Part shown: positions 15,104-23,709 of the stretch, piece by piece
Layout of the letters: each line of letters starts with the position of its first letter
How positions within the stretch are numbered: the stretch's first letter is position 1
NCBI GenBank assembly: GCA_003563005.1
Contig: PWTC01000064.1
Coordinates: forward strand, 1 to 33,934
Length of the DNA stretch: 33,934 bases
Source: Candidatus Acetothermia bacterium
GTDB lineage: Bacteria > Bipolaricaulota > Bipolaricaulia > Bipolaricaulales > Bipolaricaulaceae
Direction of reading: 5' to 3'
Notes under the pieces: model-generated
Told to the model about the DNA's origin: nothing
Databases searched by the model: none
What the model saw: the letters and a program-made list of their open reading frames with translations, nothing else
Translations under genes and position numbers: made by a program

Positions 15104-15972
15104 GCGGCGTGCTGTTGACCGACGCTGAGCTGAGGGCGCTTGCACGGGCGCGGGTTCGACTTGGGCGGGTGCGCGGGACGATGCCGGGGCTGCACCCCTC
15201 GCCATGGTCGGGCCTATCGTTGGAGTTCGCCGACCATCGCCCGTATCAGACCGGAGATGACTACCGCCTCATCGACTGGACGGTGTACGCACGCCTGCGG
15301 CGGTTGGTGACCAAGGTGTTCGCGCGGGAGGCGGAGACACCGCTGTACATCTTGCTCGACACCAGCGCGTCCATGGGGCAGGGGAGGCCGCGCAAGCTGG
15401 ACAGCGCCGCGCGTATGGCGGCAGCCCTGGCCTTCGTGGCACACAGAAACCAGGACCGTCTCGCGGTTCACATGCTCGGCGGGACAGCGGGCGAGTATCC
15501 ACTTCCCAGACGGGGAAGGGGCGTCCTCGTGGAGACGTTCCGGGTGCTCAGTCAGGCCTCTGCAGAAGGCACCCTCGCTCTGGACAAGGCGCTCGTCCGC
15601 TGGGCACGCGTCACACGCTCCCCGGGCACCTGCATCGTGCTCTCCGACTTCCTCGTCGAGGGTGGCTATGCCGACGGGCTTCGCGCGCTGCGCCACGCGC
15701 GCTACCAAGTGATGGCGGTGCAGGTCTTGGCCAGCACCGACCTCGACCCTCCTCGGCTGGGAGAGGTTCGGCTTTGGGACGTGGAGACACGTCGCTCACG
15801 ACCGCTCGTGTTGGGCAGGAGAGCGTGGAGCGCGTACCAAGAGACGTTGGCCTCCTGGAACGCAGAGCTGAGCGCTGTCTGTGCCGATCTCGGCGTGGAC
15901 CGCTTCCTCTTCCGTGCCGACCTTCCTCCTGTTGAGGCCGCGCTGACCGTGTTCGCTGGAGGGCCGCGATGA
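15100..15972 (+). CDS. DUF58 protein with VWA domain
   Basis: A 290-aa DUF58 protein, the usual direct neighbour of moxR. The DUF58 core is visible as FADHRPYQTGDDYRLIDWTVYARL. A VWA fold follows, with metal-site residues in LDTSASMG (Asp87, Ser89, Ser91), a Thr in AEGTLALDKAL and an Asp in VLSDF. This protein is expected to dock on the MoxR hexamer as an adaptor (family knowledge). ATG 15100 overlaps the moxR stop as ATGA. In copy 2 only a possible C-terminal remnant is left. Confidence 0.93.
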   Translation: MSGVLLTDAELRALARARVRLGRVRGTMPGLHPSPWSGLSLEFADHRPYQTGDDYRLIDWTVYARLRRLVTKVFAREAETPLYILLDTSASMGQGRPRKLDSAARMAAALAFVAHRNQDRLAVHMLGGTAGEYPLPRRGRGVLVETFRVLSQASAEGTLALDKALVRWARVTRSPGTCIVLSDFLVEGGYADGLRALRHARYQVMAVQVLASTDLDPPRLGEVRLWDVETRRSRPLVLGRRAWSAYQETLASWNAELSAVCADLGVDRFLFRADLPPVEAALTVFAGGPR

Positions 15973-17630
15973 GCCTGCTCTTCCCCTGGGCTCTCGCATG
16001 GGCCTCCGCTGTGGTGGGCGTCGTTGTCCTCTACATGCTCAGAAGACGTGAACAGCAGATGCACGTATCTGCGCTGTTCCTTTGGGACCGCGTGCCGCCC
16101 GACGCCATGAGCCGTCTGGCGCGATGGCTGCCGAGGACGGACCCCATCCTCTGGGCGCAGGTGGGCGTCGTGTTGATCATGGCGCTGATGCTCGCCGCCC
16201 CCATGCTCCTGCAGGAGCGACCTGCCGGAGCCACAGCGGTGGTGGTCGACATATCCCTCACACTCGCCCCATCGGGTCGTCTTGAAGAGGCCCAGGACGC
16301 CGCACGGCGCATCATGAGGGAGTCGGCAGGACCCTGGGTGCTGGTGGGATGGGGCGATCCTTCCCAGATCCTTGTAGGCCCCACCGAGCGGGAGGAGGAG
16401 TTCCTGGCAGGCGTCGCCAACCTCTCCTACACACTCGCCGCGCGCCCGCCGCTCGCCCAAGCCCTGGCGGTTGTGCCCCCCCAATTGGACCGTGTTGTGG
16501 TGATCTCTGGTGCCCCTCCCGAACAGCCTGATGTCGACGTGGTGGCCCTCTCACCGGTCGAGAACCTTAGGATCGAGGCCTTTGCTGTCCGGGCCCAACC
16601 AGATGGGTCAGGATATCAGGCGCTTGTCGAGGTCCATAACGACACTGCGCGCTACGAGAACGTCGTTGTCACCGTCCGAGACGTGGCCGGGGGTCGGTCC
16701 TTCCGCCAGGCCATGCTGGTGCCGCCCCTGAGTTCAGATGTGTTCGTGTTCCCGCTCTGGGGGTTTGTGGGACCTGCCTACGTGGCCGAACTGCTCCCAG
16801 ACGACGGCTTCCCATACGACAACGTACGCTACTACGCGCTGGACATGCCCGCTTCGCTCCGCATCCGGTGGGAGGGAGAGCAGGACCGGTACCTGTGGGC
16901 GGCGCTGCAGGCGGCCGCCGCGGCCGAACGAACGGAGGTTCCCCCGTGGGACCTTACGGTGGTCGTGCGCACCCAGCTTGAGGTCGCTCCCGACGGTCCA
17001 TGTCTGCTTGTGGAGGCGGGGATCCCCGAGGCACCACGGGGAGAGCTCCTGCCTGCAGGTCCCTGGATGGCGGAATCCGACACGCTCCTGCAACACGTGG
17101 ACCACAGCCCGTGGGCGGTGACTGCACTCCACCAGATCTCCCCTCCGGAGGACGCTATCGTGCCCTTGTGGTCAGGAGAACTGCCCGTGATCGCCCGCTG
17201 GAGCGTGCCCGAAGGCCCGCGCGTGGCACTCTCTCCCGAGATGGCGCGGTCGAATCTGCCCTTGACAGCAGGCTTTCCTGTTCTAATTCGCAATGCGCTT
17301 GCGTGGCTCCTTCCCAGCCAGGACGGGCGCACGGTCACCGTAGGCCGTGCGGTGCGCCTGCCGACAGGCACCATCGTCCACACACCTAGGGGCGCGGTGG
17401 ACACGGTGTGGATCCCCGTACAACCCGGCCTCTTCGAGGCTGAGGAGCGCGGACGTCGCAAGTACATCGCCGTCAACGTGCCGTCCGTGGAGCTCGCAGC
17501 CCCGGGAGCTACGGAGCAAGTTCCTGCCGAACACGTACCGCGCAAGACCCCCATGTGGCCTTGGGTGGCCGGTGCAGCCCTCGGGCTGCTGATGATCGAG
17601 TGGGCACTGGCACGGCGGTGGGGCGCATGA
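15969..17630 (+). CDS. Protein F: BatA-like membrane protein with VWA-like domain (copy 1)
   Basis: A 553-aa protein with the aerotolerance/BatA N-terminal layout: a first helix (about 4-22), a basic LRRRE turn, VSALFLWDRV, a second helix (about 61-80), then a VWA-like domain. The metal site is weak: VVVDISLTLA has Asp94-x-Ser96-x-Thr98 rather than DxSxS, and no downstream DGxx motif is obvious. A long beta-rich region follows (about 190-450), with NLRIEAFAVRAQPDGSGYQA and NDTARYENVVV shared with copy 2. A single helix near 530-550 ends the protein. ATGA overlaps join it to DUF58 and G. Confidence 0.85.
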   Translation: MSLLFPWALAWASAVVGVVVLYMLRRREQQMHVSALFLWDRVPPDAMSRLARWLPRTDPILWAQVGVVLIMALMLAAPMLLQERPAGATAVVVDISLTLAPSGRLEEAQDAARRIMRESAGPWVLVGWGDPSQILVGPTEREEEFLAGVANLSYTLAARPPLAQALAVVPPQLDRVVVISGAPPEQPDVDVVALSPVENLRIEAFAVRAQPDGSGYQALVEVHNDTARYENVVVTVRDVAGGRSFRQAMLVPPLSSDVFVFPLWGFVGPAYVAELLPDDGFPYDNVRYYALDMPASLRIRWEGEQDRYLWAALQAAAAAERTEVPPWDLTVVVRTQLEVAPDGPCLLVEAGIPEAPRGELLPAGPWMAESDTLLQHVDHSPWAVTALHQISPPEDAIVPLWSGELPVIARWSVPEGPRVALSPEMARSNLPLTAGFPVLIRNALAWLLPSQDGRTVTVGRAVRLPTGTIVHTPRGAVDTVWIPVQPGLFEAEERGRRKYIAVNVPSVELAAPGATEQVPAEHVPRKTPMWPWVAGAALGLLMIEWALARRWGA

Positions 17631-20092
17631 TCCGATTCCTGGTGCCCTGGGCGCTGCTTGCCTTGGTCCTTCCTATGGGGGTGGTCCTTCTCTCGCGTCG
17701 CAGGGCGCTGTGGGGGCGCGCCCTCACCATGACGCTCCTTGTGGTAGCGCTCGCCCAACCTCAGCTGCTGCAACGCGATGTGGATCGCACGCTACTGGTG
17801 CTCGTGGATCGATCCGAGAGCACGGGAGCTGAGGCCGAAGTCGCCTACAACGCTCTGGCTGCGCAGTTGAGCGGCTATTCGGGCCCGGTGGGGCTCATCG
17901 AGTTCGCTGCGACCCCCCACCTCACCCGGGCCCCCGGCGCCGGCGTACCGGCGCTCGCCGGTGTTCCCCCCGGGACGGAGCGCATGGAGTCAGACATCGC
18001 TGCAGCCGTCGATCTCGCCCTCGGGATCGGGGGCCAGAGGCTCACGCACATCGTCCTCGTTTCGGACGGTCAGGAAACCAGGGGAGATCTCTGGTCATCG
18101 GCCGTGCGCGCCCGGGACCGAGGCGTATCGCTCTCGACCTACCCTGTGCAGGTCGTGGATCCGGTGCGCGTGGCCTCGCTGCGGGGCCCGGCGCGGGCGC
18201 CCTTGGGTAAGGTGATCCTGGAGGGGCAGCTGGAGGTCGCCCGGCAGGCGGAAGCCGAGGTCCTGTGGTGGGGGGATGGAGCACTGCTCCAGCGCACCGA
18301 GTCATCGCTCTCCCCGGGACTGCACACGCAACGGCTGGCCGTCACCCTCGACCGTGCCGGTCCGTGGACGTTTGCCCTGGAGGTGCGTGTCGATGAGGAT
18401 CCCTTCCCTGCGAACAACCGGCTGGACTGGGTGGTGCTGGCCGGAGACGCAGGCCCTGTGCTCGTCGTATCGGAGGATGGCGGTGCACAGGGGCTCCTGG
18501 AACAGACGGACATGGAGATCCGCGTCCGTCCTTCGTTCTCTCCGGCTGAACTTGCCGGTGTGGATCTCGTTGTGCTCGATGACTGGCCGCTGGCCGGGCT
18601 GGCGCGAACGGATGTGGATGCACTGCGTTCCCACGTCGCGGCCGGGGGAGGGCTGCTCGTCGTCCAGGGCCGCCGCGCCGTCGAAGGCTACACCGGTCCA
18701 CTGGAGGCGCTGCTGCCTGTTACCTACTCGGTGCCAGGGCGCCTGCAGGAGTCGCCGGCAGCCATCGTATTCGTGCTAGACAAGTCCGCCTCCATGGCAG
18801 CGATCACCGCCGGCGCGCGCCACATCGACCTGCTCAAGGAAGCCACCGCCTCCGCGGTGGAGGTGATGCATGAGGAGGATGTGGTCGGCGCGATCGCCTT
18901 TGACCGCGACCCTTACTGGTTGGTACGGCCTGGACCGGTGGTTGAGGTGAAGGCTGAGCTCTACAAAGCGCTACGGATGCTCGCTCCCTCTGGGGGGACG
19001 GATCTGGTGCCTGCGGTCCGCCAGGCCCTCACTGAACTCGAGGGCATAGAGCTCAGAGTTCGGCACATCGTCGTCCTGTCCGACGGGAAGACGCTTCCTC
19101 GACCCGACCTACCAGATCTCTATGAGGAGGTGGCCACCTCCGGTGTCGGGGTCACCTCCATCGCCCTCGGTGCAGATGCGGATCTCGACGCGCTGGGTTC
19201 TCTGGCACGCGCCGGGGAGGGTGAGGTCTTGGTGGTGAGCGATGCCCGCGACCTCCGGCGGGTGTTCATCGGGGAGGCCAAGCAGGCCGCTCGCCCGCGT
19301 TACCGGCAGGGCCAGTTCTCCGTGTCGATCGGACCCGGTGCTGCGTCCATGAACCTTTCCGGTCTCGAACTCCCAGCGATCGGCGGTTATGTGGTCACGT
19401 TTCCCAGACCGACCGCTGAGGTAGGTCTTATCGCACCCGAGGGAGATCCCATCGTTGCAGGTTGGCAGCTCGGCCTCGGACGCGTGGCAGTGCTCAACGT
19501 GGACCTGAGCGGACGTTGGACAGAAGCGTGGGTGGCTGAACCCGAGCTCGGACGGCTCTGGGGTTCCCTCGTGGGTTGGTTGTGGGCCCCGCGGGAGGAC
19601 GTCGAGCTGTCCTGGTCCATCGACGCAGGGGTGCTCCACGTGCAGCTCGACGTCCAGTACGGGGGGCGTTGGGTGAGCGATCGCCACTTCCGCGGCGAGA
19701 TCAGCGGGCCGGGCGGTGCACAGGCGCTAACGTTTTCCCCGACCGGCCCGGGCCAGTACATGGCCGAGTCACCCTACGAAGGTGCTGGACCGCATGTCCT
19801 CAGCGTGTGGGACGATTCCGGTCAGTTCGGGGGAACGTTCGGACTCGCACTCCCTTACCCGACCGAGCTGGCACGCCTCGGGCCTGACCTGGAGGTGCTC
19901 AGCGCATTGGCCGAGCTGACCGGCGGGACGCTACTGGGGGACGAGCTCCCCCCTGCTGCCCGCCCCGGCCGGGTCTGGGTGCCCGTGGAGCGGAGTCTGC
20001 TGTGGGCGGCTGCGTTCGCCTTCCTCGCGGATCTTGCCTTGCGGAAGCTCAGGCTTCCGCCCCCCCGAGGAAGGCACGCTGGGCGGGCGTGA
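17627..20092 (+). CDS. Protein G: double-VWA protein with amidotransferase-like domain (copy 1)
   Basis: This 821-aa membrane-anchored protein begins with two hydrophobic segments (residues 1-45). VWA domain 1 has the metal site DRSES (Asp61, Ser63, Ser65) and LVSDGQE. A class I glutamine-amidotransferase-like segment follows (about 275-370; VDLVVLDDW, AGGGLLVVQGRRAVEG), without an evident catalytic Cys. VWA domain 2 has DKSAS (Asp385, Ser387, Ser389), the GGTD threonine and LSDGKT. A beta-rich C-terminal part and a last helix near 790-805 follow. The layout is that of the large VWA proteins in MoxR loci. The ATG at 17627 overlaps the F stop (ATGA). It has exactly the same length as G'. Confidence 0.9.
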   Translation: MIRFLVPWALLALVLPMGVVLLSRRRALWGRALTMTLLVVALAQPQLLQRDVDRTLLVLVDRSESTGAEAEVAYNALAAQLSGYSGPVGLIEFAATPHLTRAPGAGVPALAGVPPGTERMESDIAAAVDLALGIGGQRLTHIVLVSDGQETRGDLWSSAVRARDRGVSLSTYPVQVVDPVRVASLRGPARAPLGKVILEGQLEVARQAEAEVLWWGDGALLQRTESSLSPGLHTQRLAVTLDRAGPWTFALEVRVDEDPFPANNRLDWVVLAGDAGPVLVVSEDGGAQGLLEQTDMEIRVRPSFSPAELAGVDLVVLDDWPLAGLARTDVDALRSHVAAGGGLLVVQGRRAVEGYTGPLEALLPVTYSVPGRLQESPAAIVFVLDKSASMAAITAGARHIDLLKEATASAVEVMHEEDVVGAIAFDRDPYWLVRPGPVVEVKAELYKALRMLAPSGGTDLVPAVRQALTELEGIELRVRHIVVLSDGKTLPRPDLPDLYEEVATSGVGVTSIALGADADLDALGSLARAGEGEVLVVSDARDLRRVFIGEAKQAARPRYRQGQFSVSIGPGAASMNLSGLELPAIGGYVVTFPRPTAEVGLIAPEGDPIVAGWQLGLGRVAVLNVDLSGRWTEAWVAEPELGRLWGSLVGWLWAPREDVELSWSIDAGVLHVQLDVQYGGRWVSDRHFRGEISGPGGAQALTFSPTGPGQYMAESPYEGAGPHVLSVWDDSGQFGGTFGLALPYPTELARLGPDLEVLSALAELTGGTLLGDELPPAARPGRVWVPVERSLLWAAAFAFLADLALRKLRLPPPRGRHAGRA

Positions 20093-20105
20093 GCTCCTTC
20101 ACGCC
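20041..20105 (+). terminator. Two hairpins at the end of protein G
   Basis: Hairpin 1 (20041-20060) is a perfect 8-bp stem GCGGAAGC/GCTTCCGC with loop TCAG inside the last codons of G. Hairpin 2 (20086-20105) is a perfect 7-bp stem GGCGTGA/TCACGCC that includes the stop codon. Neither has a T-run. They may limit read-through between the two operon copies; the end of G' has no counterpart. Confidence 0.35.
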
Positions 20106-20181
20106 GCCACCTCGGGAGCGCAGGACGCGCGTCGCCAGTCGTACAGACCACACCCTGCGACGGTCGACCCACCCCGCCTGC

Positions 20182-20209
20182 CCGACACGCACCCTTCCTG
20201 TGTTAAGAT
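20182..20209 (+). promoter_or_regulatory. Promoter of operon copy 2
   Basis: CCGACA (20182-20187), a 16-base spacer and TAAGAT (20204-20209) precede the scar ORF. The GTTAAGAT box, a CTTCTGCAGAGC leader segment (CTTTTGTAAAGC in copy 1) and the GGGAGGTG ribosome site match the copy 1 leader in order and spacing within one base. Confidence 0.5.
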
Positions 20210-20245
20210 GAACGGGACTTCTGCAGAGCCTTGTGGGAGGTGCAC

Positions 20246-20377
20246 ATGTTGCTCGAGCTGGCGCAGGAGGGCTTCATGATCCCGGTACACATCCGTCGAA
20301 CTAGACCGCACGCGTGCCGGATTGCCGACTCCCTATCACCGTTCTCCTGGCAGGCCGTGAACAGGGTGCCGACATGA
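20246..20377 (+). pseudogene. Recombinase scar: 43-codon in-frame remnant
   Basis: This ORF encodes 43 aa. Its first 28 residues (MLLELAQEGFMIP...) align without gaps to the first 28 of the copy 1 recombinase (MALELTQEDFMTP...), about half identical. Its last 15 (SLSPFSWQAVNRVPT) align to recombinase residues 191-205 (VLSQDAWEAVNGLPQ). Codons 29-190, holding all six catalytic residues, are missing in frame. The promoter, the ribosome site GGGAGGTG and the ATGA overlap with the next gene are all kept. It has no recombinase function, but it may still be translated as a leader peptide that couples ribosomes to gene A'. Confidence 0.75.
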
Positions 20378-21660
20378 CTGCAAGGGCCCAGCTCATCGGA
20401 CTCGTTGTCGTCGCCTCAGTGAGCCTGCTTGCAGCTTCCAACCGAGTCTCGGTTGTGGGGCAGTTGGGTTGGGAGGGCCATGCCGTGGCCGGAAGGGTGA
20501 ACCCACTCTGGCTAGAGGTTGAGAACCTCACCGCAAGCCCCCTCAGCACCCAGCTGCGGGTACACCACCGGGCGGGGAACGAATGGCGAGGGGAGGCTCG
20601 CCGAGAGCTAATCCTGCCGTTGTTGTTGGCCCCTCGAGGGCGAATCACCTACCACGTGGCGTTTCCGCTGGACCTGGGTGCACGGCACCTGGTCGTCGAG
20701 ATCGGTGGGGAAGAGGTGGAAGCACGCTTCGACATACCCGTCAACGCGGTCCCTCAGGCGATCCAACTGGCTGTGGGTCCAGCGGCAGCCGTCCCGGGAA
20801 GTGCCTACCCCGTGAGGATTGAGGCTGCGGAGCTTCCCTCGGACCCCCTGCTCCTCGCCTCTGTGTCCGCGTTGTGGGTGGACCCGGCTGTGCGTCTTCC
20901 GGCAGAGGCCCAGGCCGCACTGTTGGCTTGGCACCTGCTTCTGGGCGGAGAGAAGGATGGAGCAAGAACTCCTGTCGCCGCGTGGCCGGGTGCACCGGTC
21001 TGGGAAGCCAGCCTGAGCGAGACCCCCCTAACCCGTGTACCTGCCGGGTTCGCCGCGACGGGGCTGCTGCTCTACCTGACACTCGGGGTGATGGCGCTCG
21101 GCAGGTGGGAGAGGACAGGGCGCGGCGCAGCCGTGTGGACGCTCGCCGCGCTTGCGCTGGGGCTCTCCTGGTGCAGCGCGGGCTGGTGGGGAACACAGGA
21201 AGCCCTCGTCGCACATGAATGGTCGATCACGACCCATCGTGTTCCCCGGTTCGAGCTATCGTGGTGTGGGTTGTTCGGACGCCGAGGTGCGGGCGTCGAG
21301 CTCCCGGGCCGGTGGACCGACCTGCTCGCTCCTGAGGACACCCTTAGCGGGCGAGACGTGCGCTGGGTGTGGGGCGCAGAGGGGTGGACGACCCAACTGA
21401 CGATCCGTGCTGGCGACCTCCGCGTCTTGTGGGGCCTTCAGCAGCTTCCCGATGCGAAGGAGCCGGGGACGCAAGCTGCACGCTTCTCATCGAAGACCCC
21501 AGACCCCCCGGACACGCTTCCGTCAGCACTTCATCCGCTGTGGGACGCCGCAACCCTCCTGGCCGGCTGCGGGGGTGCGGTGCACGCAACGGGAGTGTAT
21601 GACCGTCGGGAAGACTCCGTCTGGATACGTCAGGATCTCTACGTGACCTGCGATGACTAG
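20374..21660 (+). CDS. Protein A' (copy 2 paralog of A)
   Basis: A 428-aa paralog of protein A. It has a signal peptide (LIGLVVVASVSLLAAS), the shared QLGWEGHAVAGRVNPLW opening, a beta-rich domain, two membrane helices (GLLLYLTLGVMALG, and a second after GRGAAVWTLAAL) and a C-terminal region with VWGAEGWTTQ. Compared with A it carries a longer tail with LLAGCGGAVHATG and a final TCDD. The ATG at 20374 overlaps the scar ORF's stop exactly as A overlaps the recombinase; a longer in-frame reading from 20314 covers the scar and is rejected. Function is unknown. Confidence 0.8.
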   Translation: MTARAQLIGLVVVASVSLLAASNRVSVVGQLGWEGHAVAGRVNPLWLEVENLTASPLSTQLRVHHRAGNEWRGEARRELILPLLLAPRGRITYHVAFPLDLGARHLVVEIGGEEVEARFDIPVNAVPQAIQLAVGPAAAVPGSAYPVRIEAAELPSDPLLLASVSALWVDPAVRLPAEAQAALLAWHLLLGGEKDGARTPVAAWPGAPVWEASLSETPLTRVPAGFAATGLLLYLTLGVMALGRWERTGRGAAVWTLAALALGLSWCSAGWWGTQEALVAHEWSITTHRVPRFELSWCGLFGRRGAGVELPGRWTDLLAPEDTLSGRDVRWVWGAEGWTTQLTIRAGDLRVLWGLQQLPDAKEPGTQAARFSSKTPDPPDTLPSALHPLWDAATLLAGCGGAVHATGVYDRREDSVWIRQDLYVTCDD

Positions 21661-22288
21661 ACGACCGCTTCCCGAGGGCCTGGTGACGCCGATGCAAGCG
21701 TTCCTCCTGCTCATGGGTATTGCCTTTTTCCTCTCGCTCCTTGGTCCTTCTACAGTAGGTGGCTACAGCCGCTTCCCTGAGCCGCTTCACGGCGTCCACC
21801 TTTTCCCTTTGATCGCAGCGCTGCTCGTGGGGGTCTTGGGTGTACAGGTGGGCGAGGCGGTGGGCAGTCGGCCTCATCCAACCAGAGGGCGGGTACAGCG
21901 TGCGCTGTGGGGTGGAGCCCTTGTGTGCGCGGCTCTCGTCATGATCTCTCCCTTCTTCATCGCATACCAGTACTGGACCGGAACGTGGTGGGGACATCTG
22001 GTGGCAACCATTGGCCTCGTGCTCACGGTGGGCGTGCTTTGGGCAGTGATCGCGATGTGGGTGGTTGACTGGGTGCCGGCAGCTCCGTGGCGTTTCGAGG
22101 TCAAGTACCTTGCCCTTGGCGCAGGGTATTTCCTACCTCTGATCATCGCGCCAGCAGCCTCCCCGCTCCTCGCCATCACCGCGGTCTGGGAAGGACGCGT
22201 GCTTGACATCTTACCGAGTTGGGCCGGATACACAGCACTGATCGTGCTGAGCTTAGGTTGGTGGAGATGGAAGGACCAGAGAGGATAG
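21653..22288 (+). CDS. Protein B' (copy 2 paralog of B)
   Basis: A 211-aa membrane protein with about six hydrophobic segments and the same loop pattern as B (GGYSRFPEPLHGVHLFPLIAALLVGVLG). The ATG at 21653 overlaps the A' stop by 8 bases. Its tail after the last helix is short (WWRWKDQRG), whereas B carries about 20 extra residues; this fits the idea that the B tail is only a reading through into gene C. No catalytic or transport motif is seen. Confidence 0.75.
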   Translation: MTRRPLPEGLVTPMQAFLLLMGIAFFLSLLGPSTVGGYSRFPEPLHGVHLFPLIAALLVGVLGVQVGEAVGSRPHPTRGRVQRALWGGALVCAALVMISPFFIAYQYWTGTWWGHLVATIGLVLTVGVLWAVIAMWVVDWVPAAPWRFEVKYLALGAGYFLPLIIAPAASPLLAITAVWEGRVLDILPSWAGYTALIVLSLGWWRWKDQRG

Positions 22289-23709
22289 TTCTCGCTACGC
22301 TCCGTTGGTGCCGTGCAAGGACCGCCCTCCGTGGAGCGCTGATCGGCGGGCTGGGAGGTGTGCTGTGGTTACGAGCAGCATCGCTGTTCGGGTTGGATCC
22401 GCTGTGGGCTCTGTCGCTCGCGGGAATGGGGCTACTGGTCGGGCTTCTGTGGCCAACCCGCTCCCCTTGGGTGCTGCTGGCCGCCGGGCGGAGGCTCGGG
22501 GTGGGCGAACGGCTAGCGGCCCTGGACGCTCTGTTGAGGACCGATCGCGACGGGCTGGTCGCACTGGTCTACGCTGAGGTGCGTCGATGCCGTCCCGGTG
22601 TGTGGCGGCTTATGGCAGGGCCTTGGGAGCTAGTAGGAGCCATGACTCTGGCGCTTGCTGTGATCCTGCTACCGCTGGTCGTTGGTCCTGCACAACAGCC
22701 GGCCCACGACCATTCGCAGGCGCCCACGCATATGCCAGATCTATCGGAGGTGCAAGCTGTCGGGGAGAACTCTGAGACAGAACGTGAACCCAGTCCCTCC
22801 AGGTGGCCAGGTGCACTGCTGGGCGACTTCTCACCCTACGAGGATCTTCTCGCCGCTGTGTTGGGCCTGTCCTATTTGACGGCCGGAGGGTCAGACACAG
22901 TCGCCGAGGATGTGGCCAGACGCCTGGCGGAGCAGGAAGGGCTGTTGCGCGAGCTATCAGAGCGACTGGCCCAGTTGGCCAGTGGAGAGACGCAAGAGGG
23001 AGCTGGGCGCGCCATCGCGCAGCTGGCCGAACAGGTAGCCCGGGAAGATCTCAGGGAGCTGCTGCGGACAGCTGAGGACGGAGCTCAAGAGCATGTGCGA
23101 AGAGCATATGAGGCCACAGAGGCAATTCTTGCACGCAGCGAGGAGCTGACCCAACGACGTGACGCCCACAGGGAGGATCAAGCCCACAACAACGATAGGT
23201 TCTCCTCCGCCGCGCCAGAACGGGGAGCTGGATCCCGCGGCTTGCGTGAGGAAAGCGCGTTGACGGAGGCTCCATCAGGTGTTCCTATGGGCTCTTCTAT
23301 CGAGGAGCTTCCCTTCTGGGATTCCGCCCCAGAGGGAGATCGCCCGCCCGTCGCCCCCCACTACGGGTCCGACCATCGCAGCATGCCGAGTGCCCAGGAC
23401 GAGGACAGCGGAGGGCTTCCTGGAACAGCACGGGGAGAAGAACCCGTCATCGCACAGACCTCCCGACCGCCGACGGACGAACCGCCCATCTCTGCGCCCA
23501 CGCCCGTGCGTCCCGGTGACGGCCCCACCCGTGACTACGTGATCGCCGAGGTCCCCTCCGAAGGTGAGGACCACATGTACGGCGCTCGGTTGCCGTCCCC
23601 CCAGGAGGTAGAAGTCCTGCTCTCAGGACGGATCCTACCGCCGGGACTTCTCGATGTGGTGCGCCGGTATTTCGACATTGTCACCACAAACGAGGGAGGC
23701 GCGCATTGA
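22267..23709 (+). CDS. Protein C' (copy 2 paralog of C)
   Basis: A 480-aa paralog of C. Residues 1-30 (MEGPERIVLATLRW...) align with C from its start without gaps. Features in order are two membrane segments, FSPYEDLLAAVLGL, LAEQEGLLRELSERLAQLASGE, a long hydrophilic linker poor in predicted structure (about 290-430), and the conserved end PPGLLDVVRRYFDIVT. The linker has little sequence in common with C, while the end helix is well kept, so that helix may be the binding site for a partner such as MoxR or a VWA protein (inference). The stop overlaps the next short ORF as TTGA. Confidence 0.75.
   Translation: MEGPERIVLATLRWCRARTALRGALIGGLGGVLWLRAASLFGLDPLWALSLAGMGLLVGLLWPTRSPWVLLAAGRRLGVGERLAALDALLRTDRDGLVALVYAEVRRCRPGVWRLMAGPWELVGAMTLALAVILLPLVVGPAQQPAHDHSQAPTHMPDLSEVQAVGENSETEREPSPSRWPGALLGDFSPYEDLLAAVLGLSYLTAGGSDTVAEDVARRLAEQEGLLRELSERLAQLASGETQEGAGRAIAQLAEQVAREDLRELLRTAEDGAQEHVRRAYEATEAILARSEELTQRRDAHREDQAHNNDRFSSAAPERGAGSRGLREESALTEAPSGVPMGSSIEELPFWDSAPEGDRPPVAPHYGSDHRSMPSAQDEDSGGLPGTARGEEPVIAQTSRPPTDEPPISAPTPVRPGDGPTRDYVIAEVPSEGEDHMYGARLPSPQEVEVLLSGRILPPGLLDVVRRYFDIVTTNEGGAH

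Larger units (their letters stand above)
10189..20092 (+). other. MoxR/VWA operon copy 1
   Basis: Eight genes run in one direction with overlapping ends: recombinase, A, B, C, moxR, DUF58, F and G. Every junction from recombinase to G is an overlap (ATGA, TTGA or longer), implying one transcript and coupled translation. It is the fuller of the two paralogous copies. Confidence 0.85.
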
